Assembly (NCBI GenBank): GCA_019114985.1
Contig: DXEM01000032.1
Coordinates: 62,001-126,000, forward strand
From: Candidatus Anaerostipes excrementavium
GTDB lineage: Bacteria > Bacillota > Clostridia > Lachnospirales > Lachnospiraceae
Length of the DNA stretch: 64,000 nucleotides
Reading direction: 5' to 3'
The position numbers were made by a program, and so were the translations under genes. Under the pieces are notes generated by a model. It ran no database searches and was not told the origin of the DNA. It saw nothing but the letters and a program-made list of their open reading frames with translations. This document shows, piece after piece, positions 30,501-40,125 of this stretch; the first letter of the stretch is position 1, and each line of letters begins with the position of its first letter.

Positions 30501-30917
30501 TTATTCTGACTGCATTTTCTTATGTTCGTCATAATAAAATTGGATCACATCTTTTCTTGTGATAATGCCAATGAATTTCTCCTGATCATCGATAACCGGA
30601 ACAAAGTTCTGATCTGCAATCACATCTACAAGATCGTCCATGTCTGTATTGATACTGATTGCCTGATGATCCCTTTTTCTCGAAACATCGCAGATTTTGA
30701 CCCTTTCTGCCTGAAAAATATCCCAGTGACAGAGAGCCTCGATTGCCCGCAGGATATCTCCTTCCGTGATCGTTCCGGCATATTTTCCTTCCTGCGTCAG
30801 AAGAGGGACCGCCGTATAGCCATGGTATTTCATCTTCTCCATCGCTTGCCGCAGCGTATCATCCGCCGGAATACAGGCAACATCCTTTTTAGGAGTCAGA
30901 AAAAACAAAACGTTCAT
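30501..30917 (-). CDS. CBS-domain protein
   Basis: Two CBS repeats (DDTLRQAMEKMKYHGYTAVPLLTQEGKYAGTITEGDIL; NTDMDDLVDVIADQNFVPVIDDQEKFIGIITRKDVI). Confidence 0.9.
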   Translation of the reverse strand: MNVLFFLTPKKDVACIPADDTLRQAMEKMKYHGYTAVPLLTQEGKYAGTITEGDILRAIEALCHWDIFQAERVKICDVSRKRDHQAISINTDMDDLVDVIADQNFVPVIDDQEKFIGIITRKDVIQFYYDEHKKMQSE

Positions 30918-30937
30918 ACATCGTCCTCCTTTCCGGA

Positions 30938-31840
30938 TTATTTCACACAACCGATCAATTCCTGAATATCTTCGATCTGGCGGCGTTCCATATAGGCTTT
31001 GATTCCTTCAATCACATCCACGGTCGCCGTTGGATTGATAAAATTGGCAGTTCCTACAGATACCGCAGTTGCACCTGCCATGATAAATTCCAGTGCATCT
31101 TCTGCCGTGGTAATGCCGCCCATTCCGATGATCGGCACGTCCACCGCATTAGCCACTTGATATACCATGCGGAGTGCTACCGGCTTCACCGCCGGACCGG
31201 ACATTCCACCGGTCTTATTGGCAAGAACAAAATCTCGTTTCTCTATATCGATTTTCATTCCAGTCAGTGTGTTAATCAAAGATAACGCGTCACTTCCGGC
31301 GTCCACCGCTGCACGTGCCATCTCCGTAATATCCGTAACGTTGGGACTTAACTTCATAATAATCGGCTGTTTCGCCTTTGCCTTCACGGCTTTTGTGATC
31401 TCATAAAGCGCTTTCGGATCTTGACCAAAGGCAATTCCGCCTTCTTTTACATTCGGACAAGAAACATTGATTTCTAACAGATCCACCGGCTGATCCGCCA
31501 ATCGTTCCACAACTTCCACATAATCTTTTTCTGATTTTCCACAGACATTGACAATCACGGTGGCTCCTGCTTCTTGAAGCATTGGAAGGTCTCTTTCGAT
31601 CATCACATCGATTCCCGGATTTTGCAGACCAATGGCATTGAGCATCCCGCCATATACTTCTGCCACGCGAGGAGTTGGATTCCCCGGCCACGGCACATTG
31701 GCAACTCCTTTTGTCGTTACTGCGCCTAACGCAGCCAAGTCCAAGAACTCACTGTATTCTTCCCCGGAGCCAAAGGTTCCGGAACCGGTCGTCACCGGGT
31801 TTTTCATCGTAACTCCTGCAATATCAACTGATAAATTCAT
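30938..31840 (-). CDS. pyrD: Dihydroorotate dehydrogenase B catalytic subunit
   Basis: 300 aa; MNLSVDIAGVTMKNPVTTGSGTFGSGEEY...INVSCPNVKEGG. Confidence 0.95.
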   Translation of the reverse strand: MNLSVDIAGVTMKNPVTTGSGTFGSGEEYSEFLDLAALGAVTTKGVANVPWPGNPTPRVAEVYGGMLNAIGLQNPGIDVMIERDLPMLQEAGATVIVNVCGKSEKDYVEVVERLADQPVDLLEINVSCPNVKEGGIAFGQDPKALYEITKAVKAKAKQPIIMKLSPNVTDITEMARAAVDAGSDALSLINTLTGMKIDIEKRDFVLANKTGGMSGPAVKPVALRMVYQVANAVDVPIIGMGGITTAEDALEFIMAGATAVSVGTANFINPTATVDVIEGIKAYMERRQIEDIQELIGCVK

Positions 31841-32607
31841 TACAATACCACCTCCCTGGCGTCAAAAACCGGTCCATCTTTGCAGACACGCTTGCTGCAG
31901 ACGTGAGAATGCTCGTCTGCCTCTTTTGACTGACAAACGCAGGCAAGACAAGCTCCGATTCCACAGGCCATTCTCTCTTCCAGCGAAATCTGCGCTTCGA
32001 TTCCGTTTTCCGCAGCGTATGCCTGAATTCCTTTTAACATTGGTGTAGGGCCGCAGGCATAAATCACATTTCCTTCTGCTCCCTGCTCTTTGATCGCATC
32101 AATGACATTGCCTTTCGTTCCCACAGATCCATCTTCTGTAGATACAAACACGTCTCCATAAGCCTCAAATTCATCTTTTAAAAACATCTCGCTGTCTCGA
32201 TATCCTAAAACAATACTCTTCGGGCCATCCAACTGTTTCGCCAATTCCAACATCGGCGGGATTCCAATTCCTCCGCCAATTAAAATCGCCCGATCTTTCT
32301 TCATTGTAAATCCGTTACCCAAAGGTCCTAAGATCTTTACGGAGTCTCCTTTCTGATAAGACGACATCTGTTTGGTTCCTTCTCCTGCAATTCGATACAC
32401 GATGCGAAGAATCCCTTTTTCAGCATCAATGCCGCAGATGCTGATCGGTCTTGGCAGGATCTTGCTCTTGTCATTCACATAAACAGAGATGAACTGCCCC
32501 GGCTTTGCCTGGGCTGCGATTTCTTCTGCCTGAAGCTCCATATCAAAAATTCCATCCGCCAGCATTGTCTGACTTACGATCTTTGCTGTTTGCTGCTTTT
32601 TCCCCAT
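31840..32607 (-). CDS. pyrK: Dihydroorotate dehydrogenase electron-transfer subunit
   Basis: 255 aa; ferredoxin-reductase-like with C-terminal [2Fe-2S] Cys motif RMACGIGACLACVC...HVCSKRVCKDGPVFDAREV. Confidence 0.95.
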   Translation of the reverse strand: MGKKQQTAKIVSQTMLADGIFDMELQAEEIAAQAKPGQFISVYVNDKSKILPRPISICGIDAEKGILRIVYRIAGEGTKQMSSYQKGDSVKILGPLGNGFTMKKDRAILIGGGIGIPPMLELAKQLDGPKSIVLGYRDSEMFLKDEFEAYGDVFVSTEDGSVGTKGNVIDAIKEQGAEGNVIYACGPTPMLKGIQAYAAENGIEAQISLEERMACGIGACLACVCQSKEADEHSHVCSKRVCKDGPVFDAREVVL

Positions 32608-32622
32608 TGCCTTCTCCTTTAT

Positions 32623-33546
32623 CTAACGTACAAACGCCTGTTTTAAGTCTTCTTTCATATCAAGCACTGCCTGTCTGGACGCATCTGCGTAATTTTCCTC
32701 ACCGAAATGGCTGTATTGTTCCTGCTGATAAGCACAGATAATTCCTCTGGAGGAATTCACGATTGCTCCCAGACCATCTTCATTAAAGAATGGCGCTAAA
32801 TCTTTCGCCTGTCCACCCTGAGCGCCATATCCCGGAACAAGGATATAGGATTTCGGCATAACCTTTCTTAAGATCTCGCCCATCTTCGGATAAGTCGCTC
32901 CGACCACTGCTCCAACATAACTATAGTCGTCTCCCATGACTTCCTCTCCCCAAGATGCAACTTTCTCTGCGACCAATTCATATAACGGTCTTCCGTCGAT
33001 TTCCTGATCCTGGAATTCTCCGCTGGAAGGATTGGAGGTTTTCACAAGAACGAAGATTCCTTTCTTTTCTTCTTTGCAGACTTCCATGAACGGACGCACT
33101 CCATCGCTTCCCAGATACGGATTGACCGTTACAAAATCTTCACAAAATCCGCTGAATTTTTTGCTTCCGACCTGTACCTGTCCCAAATGTCCGACCGCAT
33201 ATGCCTTCGATGTGGAACCGATATCTCCTCTCTTGATATCTCCAATAATCACAAGTCCTTTGCTCTTGGCATATTCACATATCTTATAAAATGCTGCGAG
33301 TCCCGGTACTCCGAACTGTTCATACATGGCGATCTGTGGTTTCACTGCCGGAATTAGATCATATGTACTATCAATAATGCCCTTATTATATTGCCAGATT
33401 GCCTCCGCTGCGCCTTCCAGAGTCTCTCCGCATTGGTCAAATGCTGCCTTCTTGATATGCTCCGGCACATAATCGAGCATTGGATCCAATCCAACAACGA
33501 TCGGGGCTTCCAGTCTCTTAATATTGTTTACTAACTGATTGATCAT
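32623..33546 (-). CDS. pyrF: Orotidine-5'-phosphate decarboxylase
   Basis: MINQLVNNIKRLEAPIVVGLDPMLDYVPEHI...IIGDIKRGDIGSTSKAYA; start chosen at 33546. Confidence 0.93.
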   Translation of the reverse strand: MINQLVNNIKRLEAPIVVGLDPMLDYVPEHIKKAAFDQCGETLEGAAEAIWQYNKGIIDSTYDLIPAVKPQIAMYEQFGVPGLAAFYKICEYAKSKGLVIIGDIKRGDIGSTSKAYAVGHLGQVQVGSKKFSGFCEDFVTVNPYLGSDGVRPFMEVCKEEKKGIFVLVKTSNPSSGEFQDQEIDGRPLYELVAEKVASWGEEVMGDDYSYVGAVVGATYPKMGEILRKVMPKSYILVPGYGAQGGQAKDLAPFFNEDGLGAIVNSSRGIICAYQQEQYSHFGEENYADASRQAVLDMKEDLKQAFVR

Positions 33547-33662
33547 GGCAATTCTCCTTTTTTGCTTTTTTGTCTCCTGATTTATCACCTTATCTTATCA
33601 TAAAAAGCAATTTCCGTCTATGAACTCTTTCGAAAAACTCCGTTGAATTTGTATCAGAAAAA

Positions 33663-33685
33663 AGCCGTCCCAGAAAAGAACGGCT
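33663..33685 (-). terminator. Terminator of thiSGH
   Basis: AGCCGT-N11-ACGGCT followed on the minus strand by TTTTTTC. Confidence 0.65.
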
Positions 33686-33740
33686 CCGATTTTTGTTTCA
33701 TAAAATTTATGTTTTCATTGGGGCAAAAAAGAAGATCTAT

Positions 33741-34904
33741 TTACACATAAATGTAATCCGTCATGACCGGCTGCATTCCATTTTTCTGAATCATATGATA
33801 GATTTCATCCACTGTACGTCCATCATCGATCTCAAACTGTTCATCTCCCTTTTCTTCGCCGGTATGCCCTCCGATTCCGACGTTCACTCCCGCGGAAATC
33901 TTCGTTGCTGCAATCTGGACGATATTGTCCCGGAATCTTGCACACTCCCTGCTTGATATGGTGATGCTTGCAAATGGCATAAAAATCCGATAAGCACAGA
34001 TAATCTGCAGCAGCTGCGGCTCATGCACATCTTTCGGGTTGATCTTATCGTTGTTGATAATCGGACGGAGTCTTGGGCAGGAAAACGCGATTTCCGCATG
34101 AGGATATTTTCTCTGCAGGAGATACGCATGCATTCCTGTGGCCAATGCATCTTTTCGGAAATCATCTAATCCAAGCAGCGCCGCAAATCCCACGCCGCGG
34201 ATTCCTCCCATGATTGCTCGTTCCTGCGCATTAAAACGATAAGGAAAGATTCTTTTTCGTCCGCCCAGATGCAAGGTCTTATATTTTTCAGAATTATAAG
34301 TCTCCTGGAAGACAGTAACAAAATCTGCGCCGCATTCATGCAGATACGCATAGTCTTTGGAATCCATCGGATAGACTTCCAGACCTACGACTTTGAAATA
34401 TTTCCGTGCAATCTTACATGCCTCTCCAATATATCCCACATCTGACATCTTCGGGCTTTCGCCGGTCAGGATTAAAATTTCCTCCAAACCGCTGTCTGAG
34501 ATGGTCTTCATTTCTCTCTCGATCTCTTCTGCCGTAAGCTTGGCTCTCTTGATCTTATTGTGGCAGTTAAATCCGCAGTAGATGCAGTAATTCTCACAAT
34601 AATTGGCAATATACAGCGGTGTAAAAATCATAACAGAATTCCCAAAATGTTTCCTCGTCTCCATCTGGGCTTTCTGAGCAATTTCTTCCAAAAACGGCAT
34701 CGCCGCAGGGGAAAGCAGCGCCTTAAAGTCCTCTACGGAACAGGTATCTCCATCTAAAGCAGCACGAACATCTTTTTCTGTGTACTGATCCGGATCAAAA
34801 GATTCCATCTCCGCGATGACTTTTTCCATAAGATCGGAGTCAATCGCTTCCATATCATCTGTATACTGCATAGGATCCGTATGTTCATCAATTCTCTCGC
34901 TCAT
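33741..34904 (-). CDS. thiH: 2-iminoacetate synthase ThiH (radical SAM)
   Basis: 387 aa; CENYCIYCGFNCHNKIKRAKLTAEEIEREMK (CX3CX2C). Confidence 0.93.
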   Translation of the reverse strand: MSERIDEHTDPMQYTDDMEAIDSDLMEKVIAEMESFDPDQYTEKDVRAALDGDTCSVEDFKALLSPAAMPFLEEIAQKAQMETRKHFGNSVMIFTPLYIANYCENYCIYCGFNCHNKIKRAKLTAEEIEREMKTISDSGLEEILILTGESPKMSDVGYIGEACKIARKYFKVVGLEVYPMDSKDYAYLHECGADFVTVFQETYNSEKYKTLHLGGRKRIFPYRFNAQERAIMGGIRGVGFAALLGLDDFRKDALATGMHAYLLQRKYPHAEIAFSCPRLRPIINNDKINPKDVHEPQLLQIICAYRIFMPFASITISSRECARFRDNIVQIAATKISAGVNVGIGGHTGEEKGDEQFEIDDGRTVDEIYHMIQKNGMQPVMTDYIYV

Positions 34905-34915
34905 CTTATCCTCCT

Positions 34916-35683
34916 CTAGTCCTGCAAAAATCCAGTCAATGGTGATGAGGCGCTTGCCCCTTTGTCAATCACTCTTCCTAATCCAGCCAAATATGCGCTT
35001 CTGCCGGCTTCGATTGCTTTTTTAAATGCTTCTGCCATAGCCGGAATGTCGCCTGCTGTGGCAATTGCCGTGTTGGCCATCACAGCGGCTGCTCCCATCT
35101 CCATCGCTTCACATGCCTGAGACGGTTTCCCGATTCCCGCATCCACAATAATCGGAAGATCAATCTCATCGATCAGAATTTGAATAAAATCTTTTGTACA
35201 GATTCCTTTGTTGGAACCAATTGGTGATCCCAAAGGCATAATCGATGCTGCCCCTGCGTTTACCAAATCTCTGGCTGCATTCAGATCCGGATACATGTAT
35301 GGCATAACAATAAATCCTTCTTTCGCCAAAATTTCCGTCGCTTTGATTGTTTCATAATTATCCGGAAGCAGATACTTAGAATCATGAATGACTTCAATCT
35401 TGACAAAATCGCCGCATCCTACTTCTCTGGCAAGCCGGGCGATCCGAACCGCTTCCTCGGCGTTCCTTGCCCCGGAAGTATTCGGAAGCAATGTAATTCC
35501 CTCCGGTATGTAATCCATAATATTGGCCGCATCTTTCGTGTTGGTTCTCCGAAGAGCCAATGTAATCATCTGCGCTCCTGCATTTTCAATCGCTGCCTTA
35601 ATCAGATCCACGGAATATTTCCCAGATCCCAAAATAAACCTGGAATCAAATGTATGCCCGCCGATCACCAATTTATCCTGTTT
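34916..35683 (-). CDS. thiG: Thiazole synthase
   Basis: [25 protein letters not shown]...[22 protein letters not shown]; start chosen at 35683. Confidence 0.95.
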   Translation of the reverse strand, partial: KQDKLVIGGHTFDSRFILGSGKYSVDLIKAAIENAGAQMITLALRRTNTKDAANIMDYIPEGITLLPNTSGARNAEEAVRIARLAREVGCGDFVKIEVIHDSKYLLPDNYETIKATEILAKEGFIVMPYMYPDLNAARDLVNAGAASIMPLGSPIGSNKGICTKDFIQILIDEIDLPIIVDAGIGKPSQACEAMEMGAAAVMANTAIATAGDIPAMAEAFKKAIEAGRSAYLAGLGRVIDKGASASSPLTGFLQD

Positions 35684-35755
35684 CATTTCTTGTCTCCTTC
35701 TATCTTCGTTTCTTTGTTTCAATGCCTGATCTTTTTTAATTTCTGATCTTCTTTC

Positions 35756-35950
35756 TCAGCCTCCGCCTACAAACGTAACAATTTCCAGCAAATCACTGTC
35801 TGTCACGATCACTGTTTCATATTCGCTCTTAGGTACGATCTCTCCATTTCGTTCCACTGCGATCCGATTTTTTTGATAACCTTCCCGTTTCAAAAAAACG
35901 TCCAAAGAAACCGGTTCGATCAATGTCTGTTTTTCACCATTTATAATCAT
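35756..35950 (-). CDS. thiS: Sulfur carrier protein ThiS
   Basis: MIINGEKQTLIEPVSLDVFLKREGYQKNRIAVERNGEIVPKSEYETVIVTDSDLLEIVTFVGGG. Confidence 0.92.
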   Translation of the reverse strand: MIINGEKQTLIEPVSLDVFLKREGYQKNRIAVERNGEIVPKSEYETVIVTDSDLLEIVTFVGGG

Positions 35951-36049
35951 CCCAAAACCTCCTTCCATTTTCGCTGTCATCGTGTGATCCTGCCCGGAGT
36001 TTTTCTTCGATCAGGAAGTTCGAAGAACTTTTCGAGCAAAGAAAAAAGG

Positions 36050-36098
36050 TCCATGAAGAAAACCACACCCGAGGTGGTGTGCCCCTTCATGGACCTGA
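36050..36098 (-). terminator. Strong terminator downstream of the asparaginase gene / upstream of thiS
   Basis: Minus strand GGTCCATGAAGgggCACACCACCtcGGGTGTGGttttCTTCATGGACCTTTTTTC. Confidence 0.75.
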
Positions 36099-36148
36099 TA
36101 CGTTCAGATTCACTCTGTCTATATTTTTAGCATAATTTTATATTCTTG

Positions 36149-37186
36149 TCAAGAATCTATCATCTCTCCGCATACATCTTTTCTCAGAAATTCGATCAGG
36201 TCTTTCCTGCCATATCCAAGCGCTCCTGCGACCAATGTTTTTACATAAACCATTTCCGACGTCATCCCATAGACAGGAACCGCGCCATTTTCTACCATCT
36301 CAGAATTCGTTATATAAAAACTCTGATCTTCCCTGCTTGGTTCTATGATCACTGGGATATCGCGCTTCCTGCATTCTTTTAATAAAAATAAGATAGAATG
36401 ACTTTCCTCTTCCTGTTCCACAGTCACACATGCCGTCTCTGCATGGTAAAGGCCATGTACGACCGCCCGAATCCCGGAATCCAGCTGAAACCAGCGGTAA
36501 TTCAGTCCTACGTAAGGCCGGATTGCAAGAACATCATCTTTCAATTCTCCCATATCTTTTAGGACAATCGGAGCGTTTACTTGATACCAATTCCTTGGAA
36601 TGTCTGCTATGTCGCTGACCTTTAAAGCGCTTTGACTGTAAAAGTTCTGTGAATAATTTCCGGACTGCATCAGATTGCATCCTTTGTGCAGATAACAGAT
36701 CCCATCTTCATTTTGAAACGGCACATAAACACCGGGATCCATTCCCGTACAGATCAATTCCACCGCAGTTTTGAAATTCACATTTCCATTTGCCTGGCTG
36801 TTATTCAGCGGCAGATTACTGGAAACCAGAAAAACCGGAATCGCCGTCCCAGATAGAACCAAAGATAATAAGTTTGACGTATAAGCCAGAGTGTCCGTTC
36901 CATGGGCAATGATGACTCCTTGATATTTGCTTAGATCTGTCTGTTTCAAAAAGGCAATCAGCCGATTCCACCTTCCTACGGTCATATTCTCACTTAGAAT
37001 ATCCAAGATCATCTTCACGTCGAAATCACAGTCTCGATAAGGGGAATCGCTTTCTTGAAAATTCTTTAAAAGCAGTCTTTCTGCTTTCTTCGTCTGCACA
37101 TCCCTATTCTCATTTTTATCATCCCCGAAGGAACATATGGTTCCTCCGGTTAAGATCAAAAGAATCTTTGCTTTCTCCATTTTCAT
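36149..37186 (-). CDS. Asparaginase family protein
   Basis: 345 aa; ILLILTGGTICSF..., QGVIIAHGTDTLAYTSNLLSLVLSGTAIPVFLVSSNLPL. Confidence 0.9.
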   Translation of the reverse strand: MKMEKAKILLILTGGTICSFGDDKNENRDVQTKKAERLLLKNFQESDSPYRDCDFDVKMILDILSENMTVGRWNRLIAFLKQTDLSKYQGVIIAHGTDTLAYTSNLLSLVLSGTAIPVFLVSSNLPLNNSQANGNVNFKTAVELICTGMDPGVYVPFQNEDGICYLHKGCNLMQSGNYSQNFYSQSALKVSDIADIPRNWYQVNAPIVLKDMGELKDDVLAIRPYVGLNYRWFQLDSGIRAVVHGLYHAETACVTVEQEEESHSILFLLKECRKRDIPVIIEPSREDQSFYITNSEMVENGAVPVYGMTSEMVYVKTLVAGALGYGRKDLIEFLRKDVCGEMIDS

Positions 37187-37336
37187 TTTCCTATTCTATA
37201 AATATTTATTGGTTCTATTGTATCATTCCCAAAAATGGCAAGCAATTCCCTTTTATCATTATTTTAAAATAGACTTTTCATTTGTAGCAATTTCAATTTT
37301 ATATCTATCGAACATTTTGTTTCGTGCGATTTTCCG

Positions 37337-37365
37337 TTGATAATTTCATGCGATTTGTGTATAAT
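37337..37365 (+). promoter_or_regulatory. Sigma-70-type promoter of the TA module
   Basis: TTGATA (37337-37342), 17-bp spacer, TATAAT (37360-37365). Confidence 0.7.
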
Positions 37366-37405
37366 ATATAAAAAGCATGCTTTAAACAAACTAGGAGGGA
37401 TTCGT

Positions 37406-37627
37406 ATGATCGTTACCGCGACCGAATTTAAAACCAATCTGGGAAAATATCTGGAAATGGCAGCATCTCAGGATATTTTTATTACCAAGAACGGAAAAAA
37501 CATTGCTCGCCTCACAAATCCAGTTGTCAATAAACTGGCACTTCTGGATGACCTTGTAGGAATTGTTCCACAGAATCAGACAATCGATGAAAATACAATA
37601 CGAGAGGAGCGACTATCCAGACAATGA
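37406..37627 (+). CDS. Type II antitoxin, Phd/YefM family
   Basis: MIVTATEFKTNLGKYLEMAASQDIFITKNGKNIARLTNP...; AGGAGG RBS; start chosen at 37406. Confidence 0.9.
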   Translation: MIVTATEFKTNLGKYLEMAASQDIFITKNGKNIARLTNPVVNKLALLDDLVGIVPQNQTIDENTIREERLSRQ

Positions 37628-38031
37628 AAATACTGGTTGATACAAATGTTATTCTGGATATTTTCCAGAAACGAGAACCTTTTTTCGCAGATTCCTACCA
37701 TGCACTACGCAAAGTTATTGAATCTGATGCAGAATGCCTGATCTCTGCTTCAGCCGCCACAGATATTTTTTATATACTTCGCAAAGCACTGCAATCCACA
37801 CAAAAGGCAAAGAACCGAATAGAACAGCTATCCCAGATCGTCACTTTCGCTGATGTTCAGGGTGTAGATATCCATACCGCACTCATGCGTCCTATGTCGG
37901 ATTTTGAGGATGCCGTTGTAGATGCCGTAGCGGAACGGAGTGGTGCAAGCCATATTCTTACGAGAAATACCAAGGATTTTGCTGATTCCACAGTTCCGGC
38001 GATTACGCCGACCGAATTTTTGAAGAAGTAA
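37624..38031 (+). CDS. PIN-domain toxin (VapC-like)
   Basis: 135 aa MKILVDTNVILDIFQKREPFFADSYHALRKV...DFEDAVVDAVAERSGASHILTRNTKDF; overlaps the antitoxin by 4 bp. Confidence 0.92.
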   Translation: MKILVDTNVILDIFQKREPFFADSYHALRKVIESDAECLISASAATDIFYILRKALQSTQKAKNRIEQLSQIVTFADVQGVDIHTALMRPMSDFEDAVVDAVAERSGASHILTRNTKDFADSTVPAITPTEFLKK

Positions 38032-38035
38032 GAAA

Positions 38036-38068
38036 ACGCGTTCCTTGCGTAAAAACAAGGAACGCTCC
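38036..38068 (+). terminator. Terminator of the TA operon
   Basis: GCGTTCCTTG-N8-CAAGGAACGC followed by TCCAAATTTTT. Confidence 0.7.
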
Positions 38069-38118
38069 AAATTTTTATACTGTTTTTTTCCTGTTTCGTT
38101 ATCCTAGATTACGGCTTA

Positions 38119-39999
38119 TTATTTTAAAATGGACTGTCCTTTTTTCACCGATCCTGGTGCGATAAATTCAAAGTCTTTTCCGTTATCGTTGGTAACAACC
38201 AAAATCGTACTCATGTCATATTGGGCTGACAGCTTTTTAAGATCCACTTCTACAATCGGATCCCCTGCCTTCACATGATCTCCCAACTTTTTGTCTAAGA
38301 TCTGGAATCCATCTCCATCTGATTCCACCGTATTGACTCCACAATGCACCATCAGTTCCATTCCATTTTCCATTGTGATGCCATAGGCATGGCAGGTCGG
38401 GAATAATGCGCTTAGTATTCCATTGGCAGGAGCACATAAAACTACTTTATCTCCAGCAAAACGGAATGCAGCACTTTCTCCCAGAGCTTTTTCTGAAAAC
38501 ACAGGATCGGAAACCGCAGTAACATCGATCATCTCTCCATCTGCCAGAGCAACGATTTTGACATCATCCACTGTTGTTTCAACTTCGTTTGCTGTCCTTT
38601 GATGATCATCTTCCGAATCTTTTTTAGATTTCATACCGAACAGATAAGTAACAACAAAACTAGCTGCCAAACCGCTGACAAGTGAAATTGTACACGCAAT
38701 CAAATTAAAATCATCGTGAGCAGCCGCCGGAATTGCAAATACAGACTGTGAAAGCGGCACATAACATTTATAGCCAACAAGACCTGTGATTACTCCTGAA
38801 ATCAGAATTCCAATCTCCGTCGTTGCCAACACTCTTTTGTTTGGCAGAACTACACCAAAGAGCCCGGCTTCTGAGATTCCAAGCAATCCGGATATACCAG
38901 AAGAAATTCCCAATGATTTATCGTCCATTTTCTTCGATCTAAGACCGTATGCAAAGGAAGCTCCAGCGATACTCATATTATAGACCATAAGCGCCGGATG
39001 GATCACCGGGTCAAATCCGACATCGGAAATCATCAAAGTGGCAATTGGGAACAACCCCAGATGAACACCGGCCATGACAGCCAGCGGCATAATCGCACCT
39101 GCAACTGCCGGAGCCAACATTCCTGCATGCGCATAAATAGAAAGTACCAAACTTGAAATTCCATTGGTAATCACTGCACCGATCGGTCCTACAATCAAAT
39201 AGACTAATGGAACCGTAATCAGAAGCTCAATCAATGTGACTCCAAAAATATAAATGACCTGCGGACAAATTTTCTTCGCCAGCTTTTCCACATATTTCAA
39301 AACCCAAACCGCAAGGATCACCGGTACGATTGTCGATGTATAAGAAAAGTTTTGAATCGATAATCCAAAAAGGCTGACACTGCCTTCTGCAATCGCATTC
39401 ATCAGGCCTGGATAAATCATAATCGCTCCAAGCAGCGCTCCCATGTATTTGTTCGTCTGTAACTTTTCTGCCGCACTAAAGCCGATCAAAACTGGAAGCG
39501 AATAGACACATACACCTGAAACTGTTGAAAAAAATGCATAGGTACTGCTTTCGGCATTTAACAGCCCTAGAGAAGTCAGCAGGGAAAGAATCGCACTGAT
39601 CATCAAAGACCCCATAATACAGCCAAGCCAAGGAGCAATGCTTCCCGAAAGAATTCCCAACGCTTTGCCGATAGCTCTTGTTAGCGGATTTCCCTTGCTT
39701 CCGTCTTCAAGATCTTCCGTTTCCACCACGCCTGTGTAATCCTGCTTTCCAAATGTATAATTTTGATCGATCAAATCATAATAATCATCCACCACGCCTG
39801 TTCCAAGAATCATCTGATACTGACCAGCTGATTTGGAAAGTCCTTTTACAACTTTGATACTCTTTGCCGCTGCGTCGTCTGCCTTGTTTTCGTTTTTCAA
39901 TGCAAAACGCAGTCTGGTCATGCAGTGTCCCAGTGTTTTTACATTTTCTTCTCCGCCTACAGCATCAATGATTTGTTTTGCAATATTGATATCTGCCAT
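38119..39999 (-). CDS. PTS beta-glucoside-type transporter EIIBCA
   Basis: 626 aa; EIIB GHCMTRLRF, EIIC membrane domain, EIIA HCGVNTV. Confidence 0.93.
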   Translation of the reverse strand: MADINIAKQIIDAVGGEENVKTLGHCMTRLRFALKNENKADDAAAKSIKVVKGLSKSAGQYQMILGTGVVDDYYDLIDQNYTFGKQDYTGVVETEDLEDGSKGNPLTRAIGKALGILSGSIAPWLGCIMGSLMISAILSLLTSLGLLNAESSTYAFFSTVSGVCVYSLPVLIGFSAAEKLQTNKYMGALLGAIMIYPGLMNAIAEGSVSLFGLSIQNFSYTSTIVPVILAVWVLKYVEKLAKKICPQVIYIFGVTLIELLITVPLVYLIVGPIGAVITNGISSLVLSIYAHAGMLAPAVAGAIMPLAVMAGVHLGLFPIATLMISDVGFDPVIHPALMVYNMSIAGASFAYGLRSKKMDDKSLGISSGISGLLGISEAGLFGVVLPNKRVLATTEIGILISGVITGLVGYKCYVPLSQSVFAIPAAAHDDFNLIACTISLVSGLAASFVVTYLFGMKSKKDSEDDHQRTANEVETTVDDVKIVALADGEMIDVTAVSDPVFSEKALGESAAFRFAGDKVVLCAPANGILSALFPTCHAYGITMENGMELMVHCGVNTVESDGDGFQILDKKLGDHVKAGDPIVEVDLKKLSAQYDMSTILVVTNDNGKDFEFIAPGSVKKGQSILK

Positions 40000-40125
40000 T
40001 TCTATACCTTTTCCCTTTCTTCCTCTATTGATATCTTAATTCATTTTTTAGAGGAACCGAGGCTGCCAAATCCACTTTACCATCATTATAAAACTGACTC
40101 GACAGCCCCATGCTGTTTCATTAGA

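Noticed and set aside
36050-36098. TPP riboswitch upstream of thiS
   Set aside because: I could not find the conserved TPP aptamer segments; the hairpin plus T-tract is simply explained as the asparaginase terminator.
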